From positions 1-43,862 of the forward strand of contig JAPUEC010000197.1 in NCBI GenBank assembly GCA_027492775.1: a stretch of DNA of 43,862 nt, read 5' to 3'. Made by a program: the position numbers and the translations under genes. Below, piece after piece: positions 34,381-43,436 of the stretch (its first letter is position 1; every line of letters begins with the position of its first letter). The notes under the pieces were generated by a model that ran no database searches, had not been told where the DNA came from, and saw only the letters and a list, made by a program, of their open reading frames with translations. Origin of the DNA: Rhodocyclaceae bacterium (GTDB lineage: Bacteria; Pseudomonadota; Gammaproteobacteria; Burkholderiales; Rhodocyclaceae).

Positions 34381-35159
34381 GAGCCGATCATTCCGCTGGT
34401 GGGCGAGGAGGGATCGGCGGAGTAAAGCTTCCTTGGCATACGCCCGGCGAGGAAGGCCTCCCTTCCGGCTTCAACCGCCTTCTTCATGGCGCTCGCCATG
34501 AGCACCGGGTTCTTGGCATGGGCGATGGCGGTGTTCATGAGCACGCCGTCGCAGCCCAACTCCATGGCAATGGCGGCATCCGAAGCAGTGCCGACGCCGG
34601 CGTCGACGATGACCGGCACCTTCGCTTGGTCGATGATCAGGCGCAGGTTCCAGGGGTTGAGAATCCCCATGCCCGAGCCGATCAGCGAGGCGAGCGGCAT
34701 GACCGCGACGCAGCCCATGTCTTCCAGCATCTTGGCCTGGATCGGATCGTCGGAGCAGTACACCATGACGTCGAAGCCGTCCTTGACCAATGTTTCAGCG
34801 GCCTTGAGCGTTTCCGGCATGTTGGGGAAGAGCGACTTGGGATCGCCCAGGACTTCCAGCTTGCATAGGGGATGGCCGTCGAGCAGTTCCCGCGCCAGAC
34901 GCAGGGTGCGAACGGCGTCTTCCGCCGTGTAGCAGCCGGCCGTATTGGGCAGGATGGTGAATTGCGAAGGCGGCAGAACCTCGAGCAGGCTGGGCTGGCC
35001 GGGTTCCTGGCCGATGTTGGTGCGGCGGATCGCGACGGTGACGATGGCGGCACCAGAGGCGTCGATGGCCTGGCGCGTGGCGGCGAAATCGGCATACTTG
35101 CCTGTTCCGACCAGAAGTCGCGACGGGTAGGCCTTGCCGGCGAGAGTGAGTTGATCCAT
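34377..35159 (-). CDS. thiG: Thiazole synthase
   Basis: Condenses deoxyxylulose phosphate, dehydroglycine and the sulfur of ThiS thiocarboxylate into the thiazole phosphate of thiamin. The 260-aa TIM-barrel protein starts [20 protein letters not shown]. It contains the KLEVLGD segment with the Schiff-base lysine, [10 protein letters not shown] with the phosphate site, and [22 protein letters not shown] near the end. It follows thiS by 76 bases that hold a long hairpin, and overlaps trmB. Confidence 0.97.
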   Translation of the reverse strand: MDQLTLAGKAYPSRLLVGTGKYADFAATRQAIDASGAAIVTVAIRRTNIGQEPGQPSLLEVLPPSQFTILPNTAGCYTAEDAVRTLRLARELLDGHPLCKLEVLGDPKSLFPNMPETLKAAETLVKDGFDVMVYCSDDPIQAKMLEDMGCVAVMPLASLIGSGMGILNPWNLRLIIDQAKVPVIVDAGVGTASDAAIAMELGCDGVLMNTAIAHAKNPVLMASAMKKAVEAGREAFLAGRMPRKLYSADPSSPTSGMIGS

Positions 35160-35182
35160 GGCTAGTTTACGAAGAGTTAGGG

Positions 35183-35225
35183 GTGTGGAATGCGGAAAGC
35201 GACTTCAGCTCTCCGCATTCCGCAC
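35183..35225. repeat. Long inverted repeat between thiS and thiG
   Basis: A 14-bp stem with one G-T pair (gtgtggaatgcgga at 35183-35196, tccgcattccgcac at 35212-35225) and a 15-base loop. There is no T-tract after it in the direction of transcription, so it is more likely an RNA processing or stability element, or a small intergenic repeat, than a terminator. Confidence 0.55.
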
Positions 35226-35235
35226 GCCTCTCGCT

Positions 35236-35439
35236 TCAGCCTCCGCCCACGGCGACGACGATTTCCAGACGGTCGCCGCTGGCAAGGTGCGTCGTGCCGT
35301 GCTGGCTCTTGGGAACGATTTCGCCATTGCGTTCGACGGCGATGCGCTTCCCGGTCAGACCAAGTTCGTCGGTCAGTTCCGAAACGGAGAGTGCGTTGGC
35401 GAACCGGCGGTTTTCGCCGTTGATGACGAGTTCGAGCAT
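35236..35439 (-). CDS. thiS: Sulfur carrier protein ThiS
   Basis: Small ubiquitin-like protein of 67 aa that carries sulfur as a C-terminal thiocarboxylate to ThiG. The C-terminus VAVGGG provides the diglycine needed for adenylation. The beta-grasp pattern is clear: ELVINGENRRF, the helix SVSELTDELGL, KRIAVERNGEIVP and the GDRLEIVVAV strand. Its ATG lies four bases after the stop of the SDR gene, so it is probably transcribed with it. Confidence 0.95.
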   Translation of the reverse strand: MLELVINGENRRFANALSVSELTDELGLTGKRIAVERNGEIVPKSQHGTTHLASGDRLEIVVAVGGG

Positions 35440-35443
35440 GGCG

Positions 35444-36226
35444 CTATTTTAGCAAGCCCCGTGCTTTTCTCGGCGCATTCGTGAATAGGCGGTCGTAGAG
35501 CCAGTTGGGCAGAGCGCGCAAAAGCTTGGCAACCCAACCCATTTGCCAGGGAATTACGGTGTAACTGGTGCCGCGCTCGATGGCCTTGGCAAATCGCCGC
35601 GCGGCGACCGGGGCATCGAGCAGGAAGGGCATAGGGTAAGCGTTCACATCGGTCATCGGTGTGCGGATATAGCCAGGAACCACCGTCACCACCGGGATAC
35701 CGGTCAGCCGCATTTCCAGTCGCAGGCTTTCGAGATAGGCGATGGTCGCCGCCTTGGAAGCCGAATAGGCTTCGGCGCCCGGCAGGCCGCGAATGCCGGC
35801 GACCGATGCGATGCCGACGAGCCGCCGCTTGCGCCCGTCGCCCATGGCCGACTGCATAGCGGGAATGAAGGGCGAGAAGGTTGCCGCCATGCCAACGACG
35901 TTGGTTTCCATGACCCGCCGGAACGCTTCGAGATCCTCCGCGCATTCGCTCAGGGTGCCGACGGAGATGCCCGCGTTGGCGATGACGATATCCGGCGGGC
36001 CGAAGCGGGCGCTGAAATCGCTGGCGGCCGCACGCATGGCGACGCTATCGGCAACGTCGGCGGCGTAGATGGCATGGCGCCCGCCAAGTCGCGCATCGAG
36101 GTCTTCCAGCGCTTGGCGCCGGCGGGAAACCAGCCCCAGGGTTGCGCCCCTTTCGGCGTAGTAAACGGCAAGCGCCTCGCCGATTCCCGACGAGGCGCCC
36201 GTGATAAAGACGCGAAGCGGCGTCAA
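35444..36226 (-). CDS. Short-chain dehydrogenase/reductase
   Basis: A 260-aa NAD(P)-dependent oxidoreductase of the classical SDR family. It has the cofactor loop TGASSGIG (residues 10-17), an RR pair after the second strand (SRRR) suggesting NADP preference, NAG (about 85-87), catalytic Ser in IASVAG and the YSASK motif (about 152-156). The C-terminal part with FAKAIERGTSY and NWLYDRLF may be a membrane-binding segment. The substrate cannot be told. The start is a TTG four bases after the dsbA stop. The gene lies between dsbA and thiS without clear pathway meaning. Confidence 0.88.
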   Translation of the reverse strand: MTPLRVFITGASSGIGEALAVYYAERGATLGLVSRRRQALEDLDARLGGRHAIYAADVADSVAMRAAASDFSARFGPPDIVIANAGISVGTLSECAEDLEAFRRVMETNVVGMAATFSPFIPAMQSAMGDGRKRRLVGIASVAGIRGLPGAEAYSASKAATIAYLESLRLEMRLTGIPVVTVVPGYIRTPMTDVNAYPMPFLLDAPVAARRFAKAIERGTSYTVIPWQMGWVAKLLRALPNWLYDRLFTNAPRKARGLLK

Positions 36227-36229
36227 TGC

Positions 36230-36853
36230 TTACTTCTTGCCGCGTTCCGCCCGTGCCTTGGCGATCACGCGATCCATCGCCGCGACCATTTCCTTGGGTT
36301 CGCGCGCTTCCAGCATGTACTTGCCATCGACCGCCACCGCCGGCACGCCCTGGATGCGGTAGGCCTGCGACAATTGATCGCCGCGCTTGACCTTGCTCTG
36401 GACACTGAAGGAGTTAAAGGCTTCGGAGAACTTGACCGTATTCACGCCCTTCTTCGCCAGCCATTCGACGATGGATTTCTCGTCGAAGAGATTCACGCGA
36501 TCGTTGTGAATGGCCTTGAAGATTTCGCCATTCAGCTTGGCGGATTCGCCCGTCGCTTCCAGGGCGTAGTAAAGGCGGGCAAGGTTGGCCCAGGCGGCGC
36601 GCCCAAAGGTTACCGGCACGCGCTTGACGACGACGTCGCCAGGGACTTTAGCTTCCCAGGCGGTAAAGGGGCCATTCAGGTCGCCGCAATGCGGACAGCC
36701 GTAGGAAAAAAATTCGAGCACTTCGATCTTGGCCGGGTTATCGGTCGGCTGCGGCGGCTGCACCGGAACGGAATCGTTCTGGGCGAAGGCAGGGATAGCC
36801 AGCGCCAGGGCGCAGACGGCGACGATGTGACGGAAGAAACTGCGCAATTGCAT
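36230..36853 (-). CDS. dsbA: Thiol:disulfide interchange protein DsbA
   Basis: Periplasmic oxidase that introduces disulfide bonds into exported proteins. The 207-aa precursor has a signal peptide ending in PAFA (residue 24). The active site CPHC lies at residues 53-56 in FFSYGCPHCGDL, inside a thioredoxin fold, and the cis-proline is in GVPAVAVDG. No second cysteine pair is present. It overlaps the SPOR gene stop by one base (TAATG). The cysteine-bearing depolymerases and pseudopilins of this window are plausible clients, but that is inference. Confidence 0.95.
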   Translation of the reverse strand: MQLRSFFRHIVAVCALALAIPAFAQNDSVPVQPPQPTDNPAKIEVLEFFSYGCPHCGDLNGPFTAWEAKVPGDVVVKRVPVTFGRAAWANLARLYYALEATGESAKLNGEIFKAIHNDRVNLFDEKSIVEWLAKKGVNTVKFSEAFNSFSVQSKVKRGDQLSQAYRIQGVPAVAVDGKYMLEAREPKEMVAAMDRVIAKARAERGKK

Positions 36854-37509
36854 TACTGCTCCTTCTTGACGAGTGACGCGTCGATGCCGGCCTTGGCCAG
36901 TTCTGCGCGCGCCTTGTTGGCTTCATCCATGGTACGGAAGGGACCGAGTTGGACCCGGTAGTAGGTCTTGTCCTGCACCATGACCTGCAAAATATTGGCT
37001 TCCATCCCCATTAACGCCAACTTCGCCTTTTGGTTGTCGGCATCTTGAGCGGAGGTGAATGAACCGGCTTGGAAGAAGATAGGCTGCTTAAGTTCCTCCT
37101 TCTTCGGGTCGCTCTTCTTGGCCTCGTCCTTTTTCTCGTCCTTCTTGTCGTCTTTTTTGGCTTCTTCCTTGTGGGCATCGGCCTTGGCGGCATCCGGCTT
37201 ATCGGGAACGGCCTCGGATTTGCCGGGCAGGATGTCGTAGAACTGGAAGCGTTTTTCGGATACCGGATCGCCGGGCTTGCCCGGCAAGGGCAAGGGCTGC
37301 GGCGCGGTGCCGGGCTTGGCGGGAGCGGCCGCCGGTGCCGTCGCGGGCGGCTGTGCCGGCTTGTTGTTGATGAACGGGGAATGCGCCCGGTTGATGTACC
37401 AGACCGCCCCGGCGGCAATGCAAACGCCGAGGACCAGGCCGATGAACATTCCGACCAGGGTGCCTCCGCTGGACTTGCGTGAGGGCGTGGTTTTTTTAGC
37501 GCGGCTCAT
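36853..37509 (-). CDS. SPOR-domain (FtsN-like) membrane protein
   Basis: A 218-aa bitopic protein. A basic cytoplasmic start (MSRAKKTTPSRKSSGG) is followed by one transmembrane helix (about residues 17-39). Next come a Pro/Ala-rich segment and a highly charged Lys/Asp/Glu stretch (about 105-140), then a C-terminal SPOR domain (about 142-216) with IFFQAGSFTSAQDADNQKAK and YRVQLGPFRTMDEANKAR. SPOR domains bind denuded peptidoglycan at the division site. The position between argS and dsbA is the usual betaproteobacterial one for the FtsN-like protein, but identity with FtsN is not proved. Confidence 0.88.
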   Translation of the reverse strand: MSRAKKTTPSRKSSGGTLVGMFIGLVLGVCIAAGAVWYINRAHSPFINNKPAQPPATAPAAAPAKPGTAPQPLPLPGKPGDPVSEKRFQFYDILPGKSEAVPDKPDAAKADAHKEEAKKDDKKDEKKDEAKKSDPKKEELKQPIFFQAGSFTSAQDADNQKAKLALMGMEANILQVMVQDKTYYRVQLGPFRTMDEANKARAELAKAGIDASLVKKEQ

Positions 37510-37527
37510 GTGGACTGCTCCAATAAA

Positions 37528-39291
37528 TCACATGGTGGTGGGGCAGGATACCCCGAGGATGCCCATTCCGGTGCGGATGACCTGGCGGACGGCGGCGGCC
37601 AGGGCGACGCGGGCGTCGCGCAGCTCCTGGTCGTCGACCAACATGCGGTCGGCGTTGTACCAGGTGTGGAAATCGGCCGCCAGATCCTTCAAATAGAAGG
37701 CGATTTGGTGCGGCGCCAGTTCTCGCGCCGCCGCTTCGATGGTCTCGGGGAAGCCGGCGAGGCGGTTGGCGATCGCCAATTCGCGCGGGCTGTCGAGGCG
37801 GCTCAGGCGCGCCTTGGAGAGGGCAGCTTCGTCGCCGCTCCATTGGCCGATGACCGAGCAAACACGGGCGTGGGCGTACTGGATGTAGTAGACCGGATTT
37901 TCGTTGGTCTGGCTCTTGGCCAGGTCGAGATCGAAGTCGAGGTGCTGGTCGGACTTGCGCAGGGCGTAGAAGAAGCGGCAGGCGTCGTTGCCGACTTCCT
38001 GGCGCAATTCGCGCAATGTCACGAACTCGCCTGAGCGCGTGGACATCGAGGCTTTCTGGCCGTTGCGGTACAGCACGGCGAACTGTACCAGTGCGACTTG
38101 CAGCTTCTCCGCGTCGAGGTCGAGCGCCTGGATCGCGCCCTTGACCCGCGGAATGTAGCCATGGTGGTCGGCGCCCCAGATGTTGATGACCTTGTCGAAG
38201 CCGCGCTCGAACTTGTTGAGATGATAGGCGATGTCGGAGGCGAAATAAGTGAAGAGCCCGTTCTCGCGCTGCACGACACGGTCCTTCTCGTCGCCGAAGG
38301 CGGTCGATTTGAACCACTTGGCGCCGTCCTGGACGTAGAGATGCCCTTTCTTCTCCAGCAGATCGACGCAGCGCGCGACCAGGCCGGTGTCGTACAGCGC
38401 TTTTTCCGAGAACCAGACCTCGAAATGGACGCCGAATTCCTCAAGATCGTTGCGGCAATCGGCGAGTTGCTCGGCCAGCGCGTGCTGATGCACATACGCC
38501 CAATCCGGGCCAAGCGTGGCCTTGGCGTTGGCGATCAGGCCGTCGAGATGGAGTTCGCGCTGGTTCTTGGCTTCGTCATCGCTGCGCCCGGCTTCCGGCA
38601 TCTCCGGCACGCCGGCGAGCACCGCCTCGGTGGAGCGGACATACGCCTTGCCATGCGCCGCCAGCATCTGCTGCGCCATGTCGCGCACGTAATCGCCCTG
38701 GTAACCATTGGGCGGGAAGGGAACGGCGATGCCATTCAATTCGAGATAGCGCAGCCAGGTGGACAAGCCGAGAATGTCCATCTGCCGGCCGGCGTCATTG
38801 ACGTAATACTCGCGGGTGACGTCCCAGCCGGCAAAGGCCAGCAGGCTGGAAAGCGAAGCGCCATAAGCCGCGCCGCGGCCGTGCCCGACATGCAACGGTC
38901 CCGTGGGATTGGCGGAGACGAATTCGACCTGGATCTTTTGTTTGCCGCCAAGCGACGAACGCCCGAAGTTCTCGGCCTGCTGCAGTACCGTGGCGACCAC
39001 GGCCGTCTTGGCCCCGGCATCGAGCGTGAAATTGATGAATCCGGCGCCGGCAATCTCGGCTTTGGTCACCAGCGCCGACACCGGCAGTTCATTGACCAGT
39101 TGCTGTGCGATCTCCCGCGGGTTCTTCTTCAGGCTGCGCGCCAGTTGCATCGCCAGATTGGTCGCAAAGTCGCCATGCGTCGGGTCGCGCGGGCGCTCGA
39201 GCAGGATGGGCGTATCGGCGGCGGTTGGGGCGACGCTGGCGAGCGCGGCTTTGAGCAGCGCCGTGAGCTGTATTTTGACGTCTTGGGCCAT
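37528..39291 (-). CDS. argS: Arginyl-tRNA synthetase
   Basis: Class I aminoacyl-tRNA synthetase that charges tRNA-Arg, 587 aa. The N-terminal domain that contacts the tRNA elbow is present (residues 1-100). The HIGH motif appears as HVGHGRG in NPTGPLHVGHGRG near residue 127, preceded by VEFVSANP, and the KMSKS counterpart is MSTRSGEFV near 415-420. The C-terminal DALR anticodon-binding domain ends in GMGILGV. It begins the run argS-SPOR-dsbA-SDR-thiS-thiG-trmB, all in one direction with gaps of under 80 bases. Confidence 0.97.
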   Translation of the reverse strand: MAQDVKIQLTALLKAALASVAPTAADTPILLERPRDPTHGDFATNLAMQLARSLKKNPREIAQQLVNELPVSALVTKAEIAGAGFINFTLDAGAKTAVVATVLQQAENFGRSSLGGKQKIQVEFVSANPTGPLHVGHGRGAAYGASLSSLLAFAGWDVTREYYVNDAGRQMDILGLSTWLRYLELNGIAVPFPPNGYQGDYVRDMAQQMLAAHGKAYVRSTEAVLAGVPEMPEAGRSDDEAKNQRELHLDGLIANAKATLGPDWAYVHQHALAEQLADCRNDLEEFGVHFEVWFSEKALYDTGLVARCVDLLEKKGHLYVQDGAKWFKSTAFGDEKDRVVQRENGLFTYFASDIAYHLNKFERGFDKVINIWGADHHGYIPRVKGAIQALDLDAEKLQVALVQFAVLYRNGQKASMSTRSGEFVTLRELRQEVGNDACRFFYALRKSDQHLDFDLDLAKSQTNENPVYYIQYAHARVCSVIGQWSGDEAALSKARLSRLDSPRELAIANRLAGFPETIEAAARELAPHQIAFYLKDLAADFHTWYNADRMLVDDQELRDARVALAAAVRQVIRTGMGILGVSCPTTM

Positions 39292-39345
39292 GAAAAGAAG
39301 CGGGAAGAAAAAACGGATTATAAGGGAAGGACTACCCGAGGCGGG

Positions 39346-40245
39346 TCAAGCTTCTTGCTGCGCAGTGTTTTGGAATAATGGCAGCAGTTGCACCGCCAGG
39401 ATGCAGAAAAGAATGAGCGCACAACCGGCGAATCCGGTGGGTGTCAGACGTTCGCCCAGCCACCAGGCGCCGAACAGCGCCGCGAATACGGTTTCGGCCG
39501 ACATGATGATGGAGGCGTCGGCCGCCGGCGTATAGCGCTGGCCGACGACCTGGCCGGTGAAGGCGATCCCGACAGAAAAAACGCCGGTGTAGAGAATGGC
39601 GCCCGCTCCAGCGGTGAGGCCGGCGAGGGTGATGGGTTCGAATGCAGCGGCAACCGCGAGCCCCGCAACGGCAACCACGAGAAACTGGCCGCAGGCGACC
39701 ATGAAGGGCGCCGCCAGCCGTTCGGCGATGCGCCCGACCAGTAGCACGTGCACCGCCCAGAAGCCGGTGCTCGCCAAAACCCAGAGATCGCCCGCGCTGA
39801 TGGCGATTTTGCCGGCGCCGGTCAGCAACCAGGTGCCGATCACGCATCCCAGTGCCGCCGGCCAGACCGACCAATGGGGCGTTTCGCGATGGACCAGGCA
39901 CATGAGGATGGGCACAAGCGGCACATAGAGCGCGGTCAGGAACCCGGCGTTGGTGACCGAGGTGGTCATGATGCCGATCTGCTGGAAGGCCGCGCCGAGA
40001 AAGAGTAGTACGCCAAGCATGCCGATGGCGGCGAAGTCGCTCCGACGCAAGGCCGGGGAGGTCGCCGGGCGCTGCCGGCGTTCGCGCAGCGCTAATGGCA
40101 GGACGATTAGGGCGCCCAGCAGGAAGCGGGCGCCGGTAAAGGTGTAGGGGCCGACGCTGGCCATGCCGAGATTCTGGGCGACGAAGGCCGATCCCCAGAT
40201 GAGGGCGACGAGCAGGAGCAGCGAATCGGCTTGCAGGCGGGTCAT
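39346..40245 (-). CDS. EamA/DMT-superfamily transporter
   Basis: A 299-aa inner-membrane protein with ten predicted helices arranged as two EamA repeats. The first starts with LLLLVALIWGSAFVAQN and holds the typical P-x(3)-ARF segment (TFTGARFLLGALIVLP). The second starts near GDLWVLASTGFWAVHVLLVG and ends with TVFAALFGAWWLGERLTPTGFAG. Members export amino acids or other small metabolites; the substrate here is unknown. It starts 77 bases downstream of the porin gene and ends about 55 bases before argS. Confidence 0.9.
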   Translation of the reverse strand: MTRLQADSLLLLVALIWGSAFVAQNLGMASVGPYTFTGARFLLGALIVLPLALRERRQRPATSPALRRSDFAAIGMLGVLLFLGAAFQQIGIMTTSVTNAGFLTALYVPLVPILMCLVHRETPHWSVWPAALGCVIGTWLLTGAGKIAISAGDLWVLASTGFWAVHVLLVGRIAERLAAPFMVACGQFLVVAVAGLAVAAAFEPITLAGLTAGAGAILYTGVFSVGIAFTGQVVGQRYTPAADASIIMSAETVFAALFGAWWLGERLTPTGFAGCALILFCILAVQLLPLFQNTAQQEA

Positions 40246-40253
40246 GGCGAATG

Positions 40254-40285
40254 AATAACGGCGCCGGTGATTTGGCGCCGTTATT
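40254..40285 (-). terminator. Rho-independent terminator after the porin gene
   Basis: A perfect 12-bp stem aataacggcgcc/ggcgccgttatt (40254-40265 and 40274-40285) has an eight-base loop. The minus strand leaves it with TTATTCATT, a weak U-tract. A second small hairpin, cgggcgc/gcgcccg (40293-40312), lies just after the porin stop. Confidence 0.75.
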
Positions 40286-40321
40286 ATGGTTGCGGGCGCT
40301 GTTAGGCGCCCGATTCAGGCT

Positions 40322-41746
40322 TTAGAAGTTGTACTGCAAGGAACCCTGGATGCGGGAACGGCTGCCCGAGTAAGCGATGCCGGTCGTGGTATCGGTATAG
40401 GTCTTGCGGTTACCCCAGGAGTACTCCAGACCGAGTTCGGTATTCTTGGCGATACCCCAGATGACGTTGGCGAAGCCTTCGTTCATGCGGCGCGAATCGA
40501 TGGAGCAGAGGACGTCCGGAGTAGCGGCGTCTCCATCGGCATCACAGTAGCTGCCGCGATCGTAGTTATTGTGAATACGCGTACTGCCATAAGCCAGGTT
40601 GGTCCGGACCGTTTCGCTCCAGGTGCGGGCCCAGCCGAGGACCCACGAAGTGCTGCGATAGAGCTGGATCTTGCCGGCGCCGTCCAAGGCCGCGACGTGG
40701 TAGGAAGTGGTCGGGATATAACGCCCAATGCCCTTGCCTGCCGTGACTTGCAGGGTCAGATTGTCTGCATCGGTAACCTTGAAGTTGCCGCCAATGCCGA
40801 AACCATACCCCTGCTTGCTGTTGTTGTTGACACCTTGAATGCGGTATTCGCTGTTGAGGAACTGAGCGCCGATGTGACCACGCTCGAAAGTCTTGTTCCA
40901 GGCGGCGATGAAGTCAGGGCGCTTGTCGATATTGGCACCGGTCTGGGCGCGACTGCCCGAAGCTTCCGAATACGGATTTTCGAAGGCCAATGCGAGGTCG
41001 CCGGCCTTGCCGAGTTTGGCGGTGTAGCGGACCTGCGCCTGACGCATGAAGGCGGCGCTGCCGTGGCCGTTGAAGTCAACCGTCTCCGGGATCGCATCCA
41101 GGTCCATGAAGGTGGACCAGGTCTGACCGCCGAGGAGCTTGCCCCAGTCGCCGTCGATTTCGCCATAGGCGTGGCGCAGGCGCAGCTGGTAGCCGCTGGA
41201 AACCAGGGCCGTGTTGTCATCAGCTTCCGTAAAACCGCCCGAACGGGTTTGCACGAAGTCGCCTTCGATCTTGGTGCGCAAAATGCCCATTTCGGTCGGC
41301 GTGTGCGTCTTGATGCCAAAGCGCGACTGGCGGGCGGTCAGGTTGGTCTTGCCTTTGCGCAAGTCCTGGTTGGATGCGCCATTGAGCGGCTGGCTGCCGA
41401 TGTCGGCGGCCCAGTCGCCGGATTGGCGGCCCTTCAGGTCGACGTAGGCATCGAGGCGGGCGTACCCGTAAATGCCGATGGAAGTATCGGAACCCGGCAG
41501 CTTGAAGGTGCCGTCTTCGTCGCCGGCGGTCACGACCTTGAAGGTCTTGGGCACGGCGCCGACGTTGGAATCGAGTGTCTTGATCTGCTTTTGCATGTCG
41601 TCGAGCTTGGCCGTCAGCGCAGCATTCTGGGCCACGAGGGCCTTCATTTGCGCCTTGAGCTCGGAGATGTCATCGGCGGCAAGGACAGGGCCGGCAGCAA
41701 TGCAGGCGAGGCCGACGGCAAGAGCGATTTTCTTAGGATGAAACAT
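40322..41746 (-). CDS. DcaP-like trimeric outer-membrane porin
   Basis: A 474-aa outer-membrane protein. The signal peptide ends in VLAA (about residue 23). An N-terminal coiled coil follows (DISELKAQMKALVAQNAALT and onwards to about residue 60), as in DcaP-type trimeric porins. The remainder alternates short amphipathic strands (for example SIGIYGYARLDAYVDLKGRQ) and ends in Phe (QGSLQYNF), the signal recognised by the BAM complex. GGGGAGG stands six bases before the ATG. Substrates of DcaP relatives include dicarboxylates and small acids; none can be fixed here. The gene is divergent from the amino-acid ABC transporter, with a 139-base shared control region. Confidence 0.88.
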   Translation of the reverse strand: MFHPKKIALAVGLACIAAGPVLAADDISELKAQMKALVAQNAALTAKLDDMQKQIKTLDSNVGAVPKTFKVVTAGDEDGTFKLPGSDTSIGIYGYARLDAYVDLKGRQSGDWAADIGSQPLNGASNQDLRKGKTNLTARQSRFGIKTHTPTEMGILRTKIEGDFVQTRSGGFTEADDNTALVSSGYQLRLRHAYGEIDGDWGKLLGGQTWSTFMDLDAIPETVDFNGHGSAAFMRQAQVRYTAKLGKAGDLALAFENPYSEASGSRAQTGANIDKRPDFIAAWNKTFERGHIGAQFLNSEYRIQGVNNNSKQGYGFGIGGNFKVTDADNLTLQVTAGKGIGRYIPTTSYHVAALDGAGKIQLYRSTSWVLGWARTWSETVRTNLAYGSTRIHNNYDRGSYCDADGDAATPDVLCSIDSRRMNEGFANVIWGIAKNTELGLEYSWGNRKTYTDTTTGIAYSGSRSRIQGSLQYNF

Positions 41747-41885
41747 GAAGAACCTCCCCAGTTTTTTTAAAAATAGGCCGCAAGTTTAAGCGATTCGGGA
41801 CGCATTTGCTGTACTATTTACCACTTTGACCGTCCGGTTATTACGGCGGAATTGCTATTTGCAACAATGGGTTAAAGGGAGAGCA

Positions 41886-42680
41886 ATGAAAAAAGCAATC
41901 AAATATGCCGCTGTTATCCTGGCATTTGCCGCGAGCAGCGTGATGGCGAAAGACTGGACGGAAGTTCGCATGGCAAGCGAAGGCGCCTATCCTCCGTTCA
42001 ATGAAACCGCTGCCGACGGCTCGATGCGGGGCCTCGACATCGATATCGGCAACGCCATCTGTACCGAGATGAAGCTCAAGTGCACCTGGGTCAAGCAGGA
42101 TTGGGACGGCATGATCCCGGCGCTGATTTCCCGCAAGTTCGACGCCATCATCGCTTCCATGTCGATTACGGACGAGCGCAAGGCCAAGGTCGATTTCTCG
42201 AACAAGTACTATGCGTCGCCGTTGGCCCTAGTCGCCAAGAACGGTTCGCCGCTGCGTCCGGACGTGACGGTGCTCAAAGGTAAAAAGGTGGGTGTTCAGC
42301 GTGGCACTGTCGCCGACAACTTCGCCACCAAGTTCTGGGAAGGCAAGGGCGTCGAGGTCGTGCGTTACGCCAAGCAGGACGAGTGCTACCTCGATCTGGC
42401 CTCCGGCCGCATGGACGCCGCTTTCGCCGATTACTGGGAAGCCTACGGCGGTTTCCTGACCAAGCCGGAAGGCAAGGGTTATGTCGTCCTGGGCGACAAG
42501 GTTTACGGCAAGACGGCCGAAGAGAAGGCGGTGGTCGGCGACGGCATCGGCATCGCTATCCGCAAGAAGGACACCGACCTAAAGGAAATCCTGAACAAGG
42601 GTCTGGCCGCCATCCGCGCCAACGGTACCTACGACAAGATCGCCAAGAAGTACTTCAAGGAAGACATCTACGGCAATTGA
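41886..42680 (+). CDS. Polar amino-acid ABC transporter, periplasmic binding protein
   Basis: A 264-aa solute-binding protein of the HisJ/ArtJ/AotJ class (SBP family 3). The signal peptide is MKKAIKYAAVILAFAASSVMA. The ligand-site pattern is clear: EGAYPPFNETAADGSMRGLDIDIGNAI, the WDGMIPALISRKFDAIIASMSIT segment, and KKVGVQRGTVADNF with DAAFADYWEAYGG. These fit a basic amino-acid binder (Lys/Arg/Orn or His), though specificity is inference. I start it at 41886 with GGGAG five bases upstream; a longer frame from 41826 lacks a leader. A stem-loop follows before the permease genes. Confidence 0.93.
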   Translation: MKKAIKYAAVILAFAASSVMAKDWTEVRMASEGAYPPFNETAADGSMRGLDIDIGNAICTEMKLKCTWVKQDWDGMIPALISRKFDAIIASMSITDERKAKVDFSNKYYASPLALVAKNGSPLRPDVTVLKGKKVGVQRGTVADNFATKFWEGKGVEVVRYAKQDECYLDLASGRMDAAFADYWEAYGGFLTKPEGKGYVVLGDKVYGKTAEEKAVVGDGIGIAIRKKDTDLKEILNKGLAAIRANGTYDKIAKKYFKEDIYGN

Positions 42681-42689
42681 GCTTTGATT

Positions 42690-42717
42690 CCGCCCGGCGG
42701 CCAAGGTCGCCGGGCGG
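42690..42717 (+). terminator. Intercistronic stem-loop between binding protein and permease
   Basis: A perfect 10-bp GC-rich stem ccgcccggcg/cgccgggcgg with an eight-base loop and no T-tract. Such hairpins after binding-protein genes usually protect the upstream mRNA and lower expression of the permeases, rather than stop transcription completely. Confidence 0.6.
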
Positions 42718-42738
42718 CAACCGAAAGCCCGCTTTCAC

Positions 42739-43428
42739 ATGTTTCTTCAAGGTTACGGCGCCTCGCTCCTCAACGGCGCCTGGGTAACGCTCCAACTGGC
42801 TTTACTTTCCCTCGCCCTGGCGCTGGTCTGCGGCCTGGTGGGGGCCGCCTCCAAACTTTCCCGCTCGCGACTGGTGTCCTGGCCGGCAACCGCGTATTCG
42901 ACGGTGCTGCGCGGGGTTCCCGACCTGGTGATGATGCTGCTCGTCTTTTACGGCGGCCAGGTGCTGGTAAACGAGTTGACCGATGCGCTGGAGTGGGAGC
43001 CGTTCGACCTCAATCCTTTCGTCGCCGGCGTCATCACCATCGGCGTCATCTTCGGCGCCTATTTCACTGAAACCTTCCGCGGCGCCTTTCTCGCCGTTCC
43101 GGCCGGACAACTCGAAGCCGGTCATGCCTACGGCATGACGCGCTGGCAGGTATTCTCGCGCATCCTCTTTCCGCAAATGCTGCGCCACGCCTTGCCCGGC
43201 ATCGGCAACAACTGGCTGGTGCTGGTCAAGAGCACGGCCATCGTCTCGATGATCGGCCTCTCCGACATGAATTTCGTCGCCGAGCAGGCCGGCCGCACCA
43301 CCCATCAGCCCTTCCTGTTCTACATGGTGGTTTGCGCGCTCTATCTGGCGATTACCGGTGTCTCTTCCTGGATGCTTGGGCGCTTGGAGCTCAAGTACTC
43401 GGCCGGTGTCCGGCACACTGAGTTCTAG
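42739..43428 (+). CDS. Amino-acid ABC transporter permease (HisQ/ArtQ type)
   Basis: Inner-membrane permease of 229 aa with about five transmembrane helices. It has the N-terminal GYGASLLNGAWVTLQLALLSLAL that is characteristic of the HEQRo permease family and the EAA loop EAGHAYGMTRWQVFSRILFP (about residues 130-149) that docks to the ATPase. YRGVPDLV-type and ETFRGAFLAVPAGQ motifs are also present. It pairs with the next gene to form the membrane channel. The ATG at 42739 is the only start that keeps the first helix. Confidence 0.95.
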   Translation: MFLQGYGASLLNGAWVTLQLALLSLALALVCGLVGAASKLSRSRLVSWPATAYSTVLRGVPDLVMMLLVFYGGQVLVNELTDALEWEPFDLNPFVAGVITIGVIFGAYFTETFRGAFLAVPAGQLEAGHAYGMTRWQVFSRILFPQMLRHALPGIGNNWLVLVKSTAIVSMIGLSDMNFVAEQAGRTTHQPFLFYMVVCALYLAITGVSSWMLGRLELKYSAGVRHTEF

Positions 43429-43436
43429 GCGGCGAC

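Noticed and set aside
38098..39378. 426-codon plus-strand frame opposite argS
   Set aside because: argS is unambiguous on the minus strand with its HIGH- and KMSKS-type motifs.
40286..41770. 494-codon plus-strand frame opposite the porin gene
   Set aside because: The opposite strand has a signal peptide, coiled coil, beta strands and terminal Phe; this frame is an antisense shadow without a ribosome binding site.
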